11,178 bases of DNA from Clostridiaceae bacterium (GCA_016292575.1 JAEDIH010000058.1:1-11178), one strand, 5' to 3'; counted from the first letter of the stretch, positions 1 through 6,552 are shown. The notes: a model not told the origin generated them from the sequence alone. Program-made: numbers and translations.

Positions 1-460
1 GCAAGGCAGTGTTTCCGCCGCCTATGACGGCAACCTCCTTATCTTTATAGAAAGCACCGTCGCAAACGGCGCAATATGAAACCCCTGCACCGACAAACTT
101 TTCCTCGTTGTCTGCTTTGAGCGTTCTGTGCCTTGAGCCGGAGGAAATGATAACGCTTTTTGCTTCATAGGTTGCGTTTTTTCCGATTACTTTTTTGATT
201 TTTCCCTCGTTTTTAATTGCGGTAACCTCATCAAGTTCAATTTCCGCGCCGAGGGAAAGCACCTGCTCAATGAGCCTTTCGGCAAATTCATTGCCGCTCA
301 TGCGGAGCGTTCCGGGATAATTTTCAATCTTCGGCGAATGGGTTACCTGACCGCCAAAGGTTTCCTTTTCAAGCACAAGAACACTCTTTTCGGCGCGACC
401 CCCGTAGACTGCCGCTGTAAGCCCCGCCGGGCCTGCTCCGATTATTACGATATCATACAT
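1..460 (-). CDS. trxB: Thioredoxin reductase-like flavoprotein disulfide reductase (N-terminal half, cut by window edge)
   Basis: Only the first 153 codons are present; the gene continues past the left edge (the family is about 305 residues). Seen: an N-terminal FAD-binding GxGxxG (residues 8-13, GAGPAG), the FAD-domain signature GGQ followed by IENYPG (about 37-50), and the redox-active disulfide CAVC at Cys130-Cys133 followed by Asp-Gly. A second dinucleotide-binding GGGN starts at about 147 just before the edge. This order (FAD half, CxxC, NADPH domain) is that of the low-molecular-weight thioredoxin reductase family. The start is supported by the ribosome site AAAGGTG about 5 bases upstream. 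The gene lies 74 bp after nrdD on the same strand, with no promoter seen between, so it is probably cotranscribed. Inference: it may reduce the redoxin domain fused to NrdD. The electron donor (NADPH or ferredoxin) cannot be judged because the C-terminal half is missing. Confidence 0.9.
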   Translation of the reverse strand, partial: MYDIVIIGAGPAGLTAAVYGGRAEKSVLVLEKETFGGQVTHSPKIENYPGTLRMSGNEFAERLIEQVLSLGAEIELDEVTAIKNEGKIKKVIGKNATYEAKSVIISSGSRHRTLKADNEEKFVGAGVSYCAVCDGAFYKDKEVAVIGGGNTAL

Positions 461-484
461 CTTTTTCACCTTTCAATACCGCAA

Positions 485-516
485 ATATGCCCGACTTTCA
501 TCGGGCATATTTTTTC
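485..516. other. Intergenic hairpin between nrdD and trxB
   Basis: A perfect 10-bp inverted repeat (ATATGCCCGA, 485-494, with TCGGGCATAT, 501-510) has a 6-base loop. A run of T follows on the plus strand (511-515). Both flanking genes read on the minus strand, where the stem is preceded by an A-run and followed only by a short TTT. As an RNA from nrdD it therefore makes a strong stem with a poor U-tail. It could be a leaky terminator that lowers trxB expression, an mRNA-stabilising 3' hairpin or a processing site. Confidence 0.55.
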
Positions 517-534
517 TTTCATTTTGATGCTTTA

Positions 535-2910
535 TTACTGAACAGCAACAGTTTCAATATACTTTCTGATATTTGAAACATTGCTCACCTTCTGAACGTT
601 ATTGCCGTTTACGATGACAAGAGTCGGAGCCATTGTTACGCCGAATTTCTTTGTGACTTCGGGGTTCTCCTCGGCATAGACCTTTTCAAAAGCGATATCT
701 GCTTTATTAAGGAAGGTTTCAGCCATCTTGCAGTTCGGACAGGTTCTTGTTGCAAAAAGGAACGTACCGTCGCACTCGGAGCAAAGCTCCTCCTCGTTCT
801 GCTTTTCCTGCTGCTTTTTTTCGCAACCGGGAGCAGTCGATTTTGTAAGATCGTATACCTTACGCTCCTTGAATTCCTGGCTTTTGCCGTCGTTCCAGTT
901 GCGGACGGGGCGATAGTAGCCGGTGATTCGGCTGTAGACCTCAGTCTCGCCGCCGCAAACGGGGCAAGTGTGCTGCTCACCCGTAAGATAACCGTGATCT
1001 TTGCAGACCGAATAGGTGGGTGAAAGGGTGTAATACGGAAGCTTGTAGTTGTCGGCAATCTTCTTGACAAGCTTTGCCGCCGATTTCCAATCGGGAAGCT
1101 TTTCGCCGAGGAAAGCGTGGAAAACAGTGCCCGAGGTGTAGCGCGTCTGAAGATCGTCCTGAATATCAAGAGCAGCAAAAACGTCCTCGGTGTAGCCAAC
1201 GGGAAGATGCGAGGAGTTGGTGTAATACGGAGTGCCGCCCTCTTCGGCTGCGGTGATGATGTCGGGATACTTTTCAACATCGTGCTTTGCAAAACGATAA
1301 GTGGTGGATTCGGCAGGAGTTGCCTCAAGGTTGTAAAGATCGCCGTACTTTTCCTGATAGTCCGAAAGACGTTCTCTCATATGGTCAAGAACTTCCTTTG
1401 CAAAGTCCTGAGTTTCCTTGTGAGTGAGGTCTGCGTGGAGCCACTTTGCGTTGAGACCGACCTCGTTCATGCCGATAAGACCGATGGTTGAAAAGTGGTT
1501 TTCAAAGGTTCCGAGATAGCGCTTGGTATAGGGATAAAGTCCCTCGTCAAGAAGCTTTGTGATGATTGTCCTTTTGACCTTGAGCGAACGGGCGGAAATA
1601 TCCATGAGATGATCGAGTCTTGCATAGAAATCCTCTTTATCGGAAGCGAGATATGCAATTCTCGGAAGATTGATGGTTACAACGCCGACAGAGCCTGTGC
1701 TTTCGCCGCTGCCGAAGAAACCGCCGGACTTTTTGCGAAGCTCGCGCAAATCAAGGCGAAGACGGCAGCACATACTGCGGATATCGCTCGGAGCCATGTC
1801 GCTGTTGACATAGTTTGAGAAATACGGGGTGCCGTACTTTGAAGTCATTTCAAAAAGGAGACGGTTATTTTCGGTGTCGGACCAGTCAAAATCCTTGGTG
1901 ATTGAATAGGTCGGAATGGGATACTGGAAGCCGCGTCCGTTTGCATCGCCCTCAATCATGGTTTCGATGAAGGCTTTGTTGACCATGTCCATCTCTTTTT
2001 TGCAGTCCTTATACTTAAACGGCATCTCTTTTCCGCCGACTATTGCGTTGAGCTCGGCAAGGTCATCGGGAACGCTCCAGTCAAGGGTAATGTTTGAAAA
2101 CGGAGCCTGAGTACCCCAGCGCGAGGGAGTGTTAACGCCGTAAATGAACGACTCAATGGACTTTTTGACCTGATCATAGGTGAGGTTATCCGCCTTTACG
2201 AACGGTGCAAGATAGGTATCGAACGAGGAGAAGGCCTGCGCGCCTGCCCATTCGTTCTGCATAATTCCAAGGAAGTTTACCATCTGGTTGCAAAGCGTTG
2301 CAAGGTGCTTTGCGGGAGCGGAGGTGATTTTTCCGGTAACGCCGCCGAGTCCTTCTTTAATGAGCTGCTTGAGCGACCAGCCCGCGCAGTATCCGGTGAG
2401 CATTGAAAGGTCATGCAGATGGATATCGCCGCTCTTGTGGGCGTTTGCAATTTCCTCGTCATAAATTTCGGAAAGCCAGTAGTTTGCGGTGATTGCGCCG
2501 GAGTTGCTGAGAATGAGTCCGCCGACAGAATAAGTGACGGTTGAATTCTCCTTAACGCGCCAGTCAGTAACCTTAACATAGCTGTCAACAACGGCCTTAT
2601 AGTCAAGAATTGTGGATTTCATGTTGCGCAGCTTTTCGCGCTGCTTGCGGTAAAGGATATAGGCTTTTGCAACCTGCGAATAGCCCGCTTTTACAAGAAC
2701 GGTTTCAACGCTGTCCTGGATATCCTCAACGGCGATATGTCCGTCCTTGATTTTGCTTTCAAAATCCGCTGTAACCTTGAGGGCAATGAAATCAATAAGG
2801 TCATCGTTATAATTGACCTCCTGCGCCTCAAAGGCAGACTTGATTGCGTCGGAAATTTTGTTGATGTCAAAACCGACAAACTTTCCGTCTCTTTTCTTAA
2901 CGTCAAACAT
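535..2910 (-). CDS. nrdD: Anaerobic (class III) ribonucleoside-triphosphate reductase with fused C-terminal redoxin domain
   Basis: Makes deoxyribonucleotides from ribonucleoside triphosphates in the anaerobic cytoplasm using a glycyl radical. The 791 residues comprise an ATP-cone allosteric domain (about 2-92), the ten-stranded barrel (about 95-620), a CxxH...CxxC zinc site (Cys636, His639, Cys649, Cys652) and the glycyl-radical motif RITGYY, with Gly664 as the expected radical site. Candidate active-site residues are Cys175 (GYCAGW), Cys381/Cys382 (MCCRLRLD) and Glu483 (GMNEV). A Cys/Cys/Glu set fits the thioredoxin-dependent NrdD subtype rather than the formate-using E. coli type. After a charged Lys/Gln/Glu linker (about 690-709) come CSEC (710-713) and a glutaredoxin/thioredoxin-like domain (about 715-791) with CPNC (724-727) and a cis-Pro-type APT (761-763). 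The enzyme is therefore longer than the usual roughly 700-residue form. The start is supported by AAGGGAG nine bases upstream. Neighbours are nrdG upstream and trxB downstream; tandem NrdR boxes precede its promoter. Confidence 0.96.
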   Translation of the reverse strand: MFDVKKRDGKFVGFDINKISDAIKSAFEAQEVNYNDDLIDFIALKVTADFESKIKDGHIAVEDIQDSVETVLVKAGYSQVAKAYILYRKQREKLRNMKSTILDYKAVVDSYVKVTDWRVKENSTVTYSVGGLILSNSGAITANYWLSEIYDEEIANAHKSGDIHLHDLSMLTGYCAGWSLKQLIKEGLGGVTGKITSAPAKHLATLCNQMVNFLGIMQNEWAGAQAFSSFDTYLAPFVKADNLTYDQVKKSIESFIYGVNTPSRWGTQAPFSNITLDWSVPDDLAELNAIVGGKEMPFKYKDCKKEMDMVNKAFIETMIEGDANGRGFQYPIPTYSITKDFDWSDTENNRLLFEMTSKYGTPYFSNYVNSDMAPSDIRSMCCRLRLDLRELRKKSGGFFGSGESTGSVGVVTINLPRIAYLASDKEDFYARLDHLMDISARSLKVKRTIITKLLDEGLYPYTKRYLGTFENHFSTIGLIGMNEVGLNAKWLHADLTHKETQDFAKEVLDHMRERLSDYQEKYGDLYNLEATPAESTTYRFAKHDVEKYPDIITAAEEGGTPYYTNSSHLPVGYTEDVFAALDIQDDLQTRYTSGTVFHAFLGEKLPDWKSAAKLVKKIADNYKLPYYTLSPTYSVCKDHGYLTGEQHTCPVCGGETEVYSRITGYYRPVRNWNDGKSQEFKERKVYDLTKSTAPGCEKKQQEKQNEEELCSECDGTFLFATRTCPNCKMAETFLNKADIAFEKVYAEENPEVTKKFGVTMAPTLVIVNGNNVQKVSNVSNIRKYIETVAVQ

Positions 2911-2938
2911 AGTGATATTCTCCCTTCATCGTGTTAAG

Positions 2939-3002
2939 CCGGCTTCTTATTGCTGCGGCGTATTTGGTAAGCCGGACGGAAAGCTCTCCTGTTTTCCGCC
3001 GA
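2939..3002 (-). promoter_or_regulatory. Structured 5' leader of nrdD with two overlapping hairpins
   Basis: The predicted nrdD leader is about 107 nt. One stem pairs CCGGCTT with AAGCCGG (arms 2969-2975 and 2939-2945). A second pairs CGGAAA with TTTCCG, extended by CGG/CCG across a one-base bulge (about 2974-3002). The two share bases near 2974-2975, so the full forms compete. No known riboswitch consensus is recognised. The ribosome site (2920-2926) lies just outside the downstream stem. A regulatory role is inference only. Confidence 0.35.
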
Positions 3003-3024
3003 GTGTTTTTTACTGTGCTTGTCA

Positions 3025-3053
3025 AGTATAATACAGCAAAACAAAAAAGTCAA
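3025..3053 (-). promoter_or_regulatory. Sigma-A-type promoter of nrdD
   Basis: On the minus strand TTGACT (-35, 3048-3053) is followed after exactly 17 bases by TATACT (-10, 3025-3030), which puts the transcription start near 3018. It lies in the 230-bp nrdG-nrdD gap, so nrdD and trxB can be transcribed without nrdG. Confidence 0.75.
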
Positions 3054-3061
3054 TAGCAAAA

Positions 3062-3077
3062 ACACAATATCTTGCGT
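3062..3077. promoter_or_regulatory. NrdR box 1 (promoter-proximal)
   Basis: ACACAATATCTTGCGT matches the published NrdR-box consensus acaCwAtATaTwGtgt at 14 of 16 positions by eye, including the core C and G. NrdR is the ATP-cone repressor that senses dATP versus ATP and controls RNR genes. The site sits about 9 bp upstream of the nrdD -35 element. Confidence 0.75.
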
Positions 3078-3093
3078 TTTTCTTTTGACTTTT

Positions 3094-3109
3094 TTACTAT
3101 ATCTTGATT
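3094..3109. promoter_or_regulatory. NrdR box 2 (promoter-distal)
   Basis: TTACTATATCTTGATT shares the core CTATATCTTG with box 1 (CAATATCTTG) and matches the consensus in the centre but poorly at the flanks. Its start is exactly 32 bp from that of box 1, about three helical turns, which is the tandem spacing typical of NrdR operators. The pairing makes each box more credible than it would be alone. Confidence 0.7.
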
Positions 3110-3140
3110 TGTGAAACACTGCGCCTTGTGTTTAACGGCG

Positions 3141-3833
3141 TCAGATGCCTCTTATCTCAACATTTTCAACAAAATTTTTCATCAATTTTGCAAACTCTGT
3201 CAGCTCTTCCTTTTCATACGGGGTCATCTCATCGCCGACAAGCTCGCCACTCGCTTCGTACTGCTGAATGAAGTATCGCTTTTCTCCGCTGAGCCAGCGA
3301 CCGATTTTTTCAAAGTCCTCCTTTGTCTGAAGCTCCCTTGCCGTAGTTGTGCGAAACTCGTGGGGTACGCCGCTGCTTTTGAGAATTTCAACGCTTTTTT
3401 GAACGTTTTCAAAAAGCTTTTCGTTTTGCACACCGCAAACCTCAGGATATCTTTCCTTTGAGGTTTTTATATCCATTGCAACATAATCAAGAAGCCCTTT
3501 TTCAAGAAGCGAGGAAAGCTTTTCCGGAAAGCTTCCGTTGGTATCAAGCTTTATCGCAAAGCCGAGTTCCCTAACCTTTTTGATGAAAGCCTCAAGGTCG
3601 GGCTGCAGGCACGGCTCGCCGCCCGTTATGCAGACGCCCTCAAGAATTCCCTCGCGTTTTTTGAGGAACGAGAGTACCTCCTGCTCGTCAATGTGATCGC
3701 TCATTCCCGGGAGAACGAGAGCGGCATTATGGCAAAAGGGACAGCGGAAATTGCAGCCTGACGTGAAAACAGTGCAGGCAAGCTTTCCCGGGAAATCAAG
3801 CAGAGTCAGTTTTTGAATTCCGCTTATATTCAT
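3141..3833 (-). CDS. nrdG: Anaerobic ribonucleotide reductase activating protein (radical SAM)
   Basis: Radical-SAM activase that cleaves S-adenosylmethionine and abstracts hydrogen from the NrdD glycine to create the glycyl radical. Seen in 230 residues: the N-terminal signature GIQKLTLLDFPG, the iron-sulfur triad CxxxCxxC (Cys27, Cys31, Cys34) within GCNFRCPFCHN, and the SAM-binding GGEP (71-74). The length and the LLDFPGK opening fit the longer NrdG2-type activases rather than the roughly 155-residue E. coli NrdG. The start is supported by AAAGGCGG seven bases upstream. It lies 230 bp upstream of nrdD on the same strand, the reverse of the E. coli nrdD-nrdG order. NrdD has its own promoter, and no convincing NrdR box is seen upstream of nrdG, so the two may be only partly coregulated. 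An activase for another glycyl-radical enzyme is the alternative, made unlikely by the neighbour. Confidence 0.93.
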   Translation of the reverse strand: MNISGIQKLTLLDFPGKLACTVFTSGCNFRCPFCHNAALVLPGMSDHIDEQEVLSFLKKREGILEGVCITGGEPCLQPDLEAFIKKVRELGFAIKLDTNGSFPEKLSSLLEKGLLDYVAMDIKTSKERYPEVCGVQNEKLFENVQKSVEILKSSGVPHEFRTTTARELQTKEDFEKIGRWLSGEKRYFIQQYEASGELVGDEMTPYEKEELTEFAKLMKNFVENVEIRGI

Positions 3834-3872
3834 ACTTAACCGCCTTTCATAAAATATTCTGTTTTTTTGGTT

Positions 3873-3900
3873 ATATTATGCGAAAAAAGGGCTGCCGCAA
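3873..3900 (-). promoter_or_regulatory. Possible weak promoter of nrdG
   Basis: On the minus strand TTGCGG (3895-3900) and TAATAT (3873-3878) are 16 bases apart. The -35 lies inside the terminator stem of the preceding gene and is a poor match, so nrdG may instead depend on read-through or an unrecognised promoter. Confidence 0.3.
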
Positions 3901-3912
3901 TGCGAACAGCCC
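3883..3912 (-). terminator. Intrinsic terminator after the lysoplasmalogenase gene
   Basis: On the minus strand GGGCTG pairs with CAGCCC (outer arms 3907-3912 and 3889-3894), with further CGCA/TGCG pairing inside, and six T follow at once (3883-3888). It lies about 20 bp past the stop codon at 3933 and separates this operon from nrdG. Confidence 0.8.
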
Positions 3913-3932
3913 CGCTTTTATTCCGTCATAGC

Positions 3933-4694
3933 TCAGGTTCCGTAAAGAACCGGTGTATAGACAAAGAAAATACTGCTTGCAAGAAGAATCTGCGCGGCAA
4001 AATATGTTGCAATATTGAAAATCTTGAGCGGACGGTTCTTTTTTTGCCCGGCAAAAAGAATCATGCCGAGGCTTCCGTCCGAAAGAACAAACAAAACGGC
4101 TCCGAGCGCTATGGTGAGGAAAAGCATAACAATGTGTTCGTTCATGCCGTAGAGCCACTCGCCGATGCAGTATCTGAACGCCTTTGCAAGCATTGCACTG
4201 ATAGTTACCGCATAAAGCACAACCGGTATTGCCATGTATGCCTTGCCCTTGATTTTTTTAAGCACTGCATAAAGCACAACCAGTCCTACCAGAACCAAAA
4301 CTGCTACGATCTCATACCAGGCAAAAAACGGCTTATCGGGATAGGTCCTTTCAATAGCCCTCTGAAAAGCAAAGATATAGAAGATATGTCCGCCGAGAAA
4401 GGCAAAGAGCCCCAAGCCGAAAACCACAATCTTATCGGTGATAAGGTGCAGGAACATATCGCCCAGCCAGCCGAAAAACAAGCCCCACAAAATGAGCTTC
4501 GTGTAAGGAGATGAGGACGCAGAATGACCGCTTATCTTCATTGCAAGAAGACCGGCAGAGAAAAACAGCGCCGAGCAGATCATTTTGAAGCCGAACGATT
4601 TCCAGCATTTATCCGGCCACGAATACTTGAGAAACAGCGGAACAAAAACAAATTCCGCAGCAACAACAATCGCAAATAGAATTTTCCAAACCAT
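3933..4694 (-). CDS. YhhN/TMEM86-family membrane protein, probable lysoplasmalogenase
   Basis: The family hydrolyses the vinyl-ether bond of lysoplasmalogens (alkenyl-glycerophospholipids) to an aldehyde and a glycerophospho-head-group in the membrane. The 253 residues hold about eight hydrophobic segments (roughly 3-22, 36-52, 66-84, 88-110, 125-144, 152-171, 186-204, 226-248). Family hallmarks seen: GD in the third segment (Gly78-Asp79), the LGLFAFLGGHIFYIFAF stretch (about 94-110, with His103) and LSDGSL (204-209), whose conserved acid is Asp206. The final segment holds an Ala-Ala-Gln (233-235). The start is supported by AAAGGAGG about six bases upstream. It is the second gene of a pair, 35 bp after the serine hydrolase, and ends in a terminator. 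Plasmalogens are common in anaerobic clostridia, which fits the organism. The family call is strong; the exact substrate is inferred. Confidence 0.85.
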   Translation of the reverse strand: MVWKILFAIVVAAEFVFVPLFLKYSWPDKCWKSFGFKMICSALFFSAGLLAMKISGHSASSSPYTKLILWGLFFGWLGDMFLHLITDKIVVFGLGLFAFLGGHIFYIFAFQRAIERTYPDKPFFAWYEIVAVLVLVGLVVLYAVLKKIKGKAYMAIPVVLYAVTISAMLAKAFRYCIGEWLYGMNEHIVMLFLTIALGAVLFVLSDGSLGMILFAGQKKNRPLKIFNIATYFAAQILLASSIFFVYTPVLYGT

Positions 4695-4729
4695 ACATAT
4701 CCTCCTTTTTCAAAGCGGAAGTCCGTTTG

Positions 4730-6316
4730 TTAAACGATTTTTCCGTGCAATGTAAGCTCAACAATAGGCGTAAGATACGGCATTGCCTGAGTTACTATTG
4801 CCTGAAGAACGGGCTGCTTGACAACGCTCTTTACCGATTGCTGAAGATTGAGAACCATTGTTGAGGTTTCCGGATTCATTGTCGGCTTAAGTGAAACCCT
4901 GTTATCGGCAAAGGTGAAAACAAGAATTCTTTCCGCAGTTGTTTCAATAGCTCTGATGTGAACTTCAAGCTCGCGCTCGCTGTTCCAGCAGCCGATTGCG
5001 CAGACAGTATAAGGAACGTGACCGATGACAACGTTATCCCAACGGTATTCTCCGTCCATACCTATATGTATGAGGTTGACCTCAGGTCCCTCGCTCCATG
5101 TCATTACAAGCTCGTTTTCAAGCGGCTCAAAGCTGACGTTGGTGATGTTGCCCGCCTTATCGCGTGCCATGAAGGTGACGGGAAGAGTCAGCATACTTGT
5201 CGGGAAACCGGCAATGTTAAGAATCGGAGACTTTGCAAACACGATCTTTTTGCCGGAAAGGAGCTTTTCTTCAAACGAACGCGGTTTTTTCGGCAGACGC
5301 GGATAAGCAGGAATTTTAACCTCAACGGCGTCGTCCTCGCTTGCGTTGTCGTCAAACGCCTTTGGGAAAAATTCCCAGATGACGTCGCGCATTGCCTGTT
5401 CGTCAATCTCGCCGCCGGTCATGATGAAGCAGGCGTCAAGGTCTTCAAAAACAATGCCGAACTGGGAGAACATTCCGTCGGCACGGTATGAATTTTTATA
5501 GCCGCCGTTGCGCCAGAAGCAGTAGCCGTAGCCCTGCTTTGAGTCCATATTATCGCTACTGCTGCTGTCCGAATGGAAGGCGGTTGCAGTCTTTACCCAC
5601 CACTCGGGAACAACCTGCTTGCCGCCGAACTTTCCGCCCTGCTGATAGCAAAGGGTGAACTTTGCAAGATCCTCGGTACGGATCATAAGACCCCAGCCGC
5701 CGGTTTCAATACCTCTCGGGCAGGTTTCCCAGTACGGCTCAACAATGCCGAGCGGCTCAAAAAGGCGCGGAGTAAGGTACTCAATAACGCTCATATTTGT
5801 CAGCTTATGGATAATGCAGCAAAGAAGATACATATTTTCACTGATATAAAGGAATTCAGTACCCGGCTCGCTGATCCACTTGCTGTTTATTATATCATGG
5901 AACCAGCGATCCTTTGTCTTGTCCATAAACGGAGTGACCGAAAGCCCACTGCGCATTGTAAGAAGATCCTCAACAGTCATTTTTTCAAGATATGCGTCGG
6001 GTTTATCGCCCCTTGCCTCCGGAAAAATTTCAACAAACTTTGTGTCAAGCTTAAAATATCCCTCGTCAATTGCAAAGCCGATAGCCGTTGAGGTAAAGCT
6101 CTTGCTGACGGAATACATCATGTGCTTATACTCGGGACCGAACGGATCTCTGTATGCCTCGCAGGCAACCTTTCCGTGGCGGATAACCATGAGCGAATGA
6201 AGCTGACGGTCAAGCTCCATGCATCGGTCAACAAAGGCCTGAACAACCTTTGACGAAACACCGACCGATTCCGCGCTTTTTGCGCGTTCGATTGAAATCT
6301 TCTCAACTACTGACAT
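4730..6316 (-). CDS. Beta-lactamase-fold serine hydrolase (class C/esterase type)
   Basis: A penicillin-binding-protein-like serine hydrolase of the broad family that includes class C beta-lactamases, D-Ala-D-Ala carboxypeptidases and esterases. Seen in 528 residues: the nucleophile motif SVSK (Ser69, Lys72), the second motif in LYISENMYLL (Tyr157, Ser159; the YxS variant of YxN), the conserved LLTMRSGL (118-125), and ADGMFSQ (279-285) where relatives have a KTG- or HxG-type third motif. The catalytic domain covers about residues 20-320. A further 200-residue, strand-rich C-terminal region follows a Pro/Lys-rich turn (about 337-348) and is not recognised. No signal peptide or membrane anchor is seen, so it is probably cytosolic, which argues against a role in antibiotic resistance. 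The start is supported by GGAGGAG seven bases upstream. It is the first gene of a two-gene operon with the lysoplasmalogenase. The substrate is unknown; an ester or peptide is likely. Confidence 0.85.
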   Translation of the reverse strand: MSVVEKISIERAKSAESVGVSSKVVQAFVDRCMELDRQLHSLMVIRHGKVACEAYRDPFGPEYKHMMYSVSKSFTSTAIGFAIDEGYFKLDTKFVEIFPEARGDKPDAYLEKMTVEDLLTMRSGLSVTPFMDKTKDRWFHDIINSKWISEPGTEFLYISENMYLLCCIIHKLTNMSVIEYLTPRLFEPLGIVEPYWETCPRGIETGGWGLMIRTEDLAKFTLCYQQGGKFGGKQVVPEWWVKTATAFHSDSSSSDNMDSKQGYGYCFWRNGGYKNSYRADGMFSQFGIVFEDLDACFIMTGGEIDEQAMRDVIWEFFPKAFDDNASEDDAVEVKIPAYPRLPKKPRSFEEKLLSGKKIVFAKSPILNIAGFPTSMLTLPVTFMARDKAGNITNVSFEPLENELVMTWSEGPEVNLIHIGMDGEYRWDNVVIGHVPYTVCAIGCWNSERELEVHIRAIETTAERILVFTFADNRVSLKPTMNPETSTMVLNLQQSVKSVVKQPVLQAIVTQAMPYLTPIVELTLHGKIV

Positions 6317-6414
6317 CTGATATCTCCTCCAGATTATAAGTTTACCGGATACCCGGCGTCATTAGGGTGATGCCGTTTTCTTCTCCGTTTTTCTCCCTGC
6401 GGCGCTTCTGCATT

Positions 6415-6443
6415 ATAATACCACAAATCCATAAATTTGGCAA
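6415..6443 (-). promoter_or_regulatory. Sigma-A-type promoter of the serine hydrolase operon
   Basis: On the minus strand TTGCCA (6438-6443) is followed after 17 bases by TATTAT (6415-6420), giving a start near 6408 and a leader of about 90 nt. A good TATAAT also overlaps the -10 but with worse spacing. The leader contains an imperfect short hairpin (GGC.TCA with TGA.GCC) around 6355-6375. Confidence 0.65.
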
Positions 6444-6446
6444 TGC

Positions 6447-6461
6447 AATTTGAATCAAATT
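6447..6461. promoter_or_regulatory. Perfect 15-bp palindrome, candidate operator
   Basis: AATTTGA and TCAAATT flank a single A. The site begins four bases upstream of the serine hydrolase -35 and lies about 60 bp upstream of the opposite GH95 promoter. This is a typical place for a dimeric repressor or activator acting on one or both divergent operons. The cognate regulator is not in the window. Confidence 0.5.
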
Positions 6462-6504
6462 TTTATACTGTCCGCCTGATTTTTAAACAAAATGCCATAT
6501 ATCA

Positions 6505-6539
6505 AGGCAGTTTTTGCCTGTCTTGACAGAACAAGGACA
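6505..6539. promoter_or_regulatory. Inverted repeats over the GH95 -35 region, candidate operator
   Basis: AGGCA/TGCCT (6505-6519, 5-base spacer) adjoins TGTCTTG (6519-6525) and CAAGGACA (6532-6539), a near-perfect inverted repeat whose centre covers the -35 hexamer. The recurring half-site is CAAGG(C/A)(C)A. The location suggests repression of the glycosidase operon; no regulator gene is present to confirm it. Confidence 0.4.
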
Positions 6540-6552
6540 AAGAATATATAAT
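6523..6552 (+). promoter_or_regulatory. Sigma-A-type promoter of the GH95-VOC operon
   Basis: Perfect consensus hexamers TTGACA (6523-6528) and TATAAT (6547-6552) lie 18 bases apart, with an alternative TATATA at 16. The start would fall near 6559, with a leader of about 44 nt ending in GAGG nine bases before the ATG. Confidence 0.8.

Noticed and set aside
3847..3862. Possible NrdR box upstream of nrdG (minus strand ACAGAATATTTTATGA)
   Set aside because: It lacks the conserved core C and G, and there is no partner site 31-32 bp away, unlike the pair before nrdD.
3867..4514. 215-codon plus-strand open frame antisense to the lysoplasmalogenase
   Set aside because: It runs opposite a clear membrane-protein gene, its translation has no recognisable family pattern, and it has no ribosome site. 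It is a shadow frame.
4730..6316. Antibiotic-resistance beta-lactamase
   Set aside because: The SxxK fold is shared by esterases and peptidases. There is no signal peptide and the third motif is atypical, so resistance is not supported.
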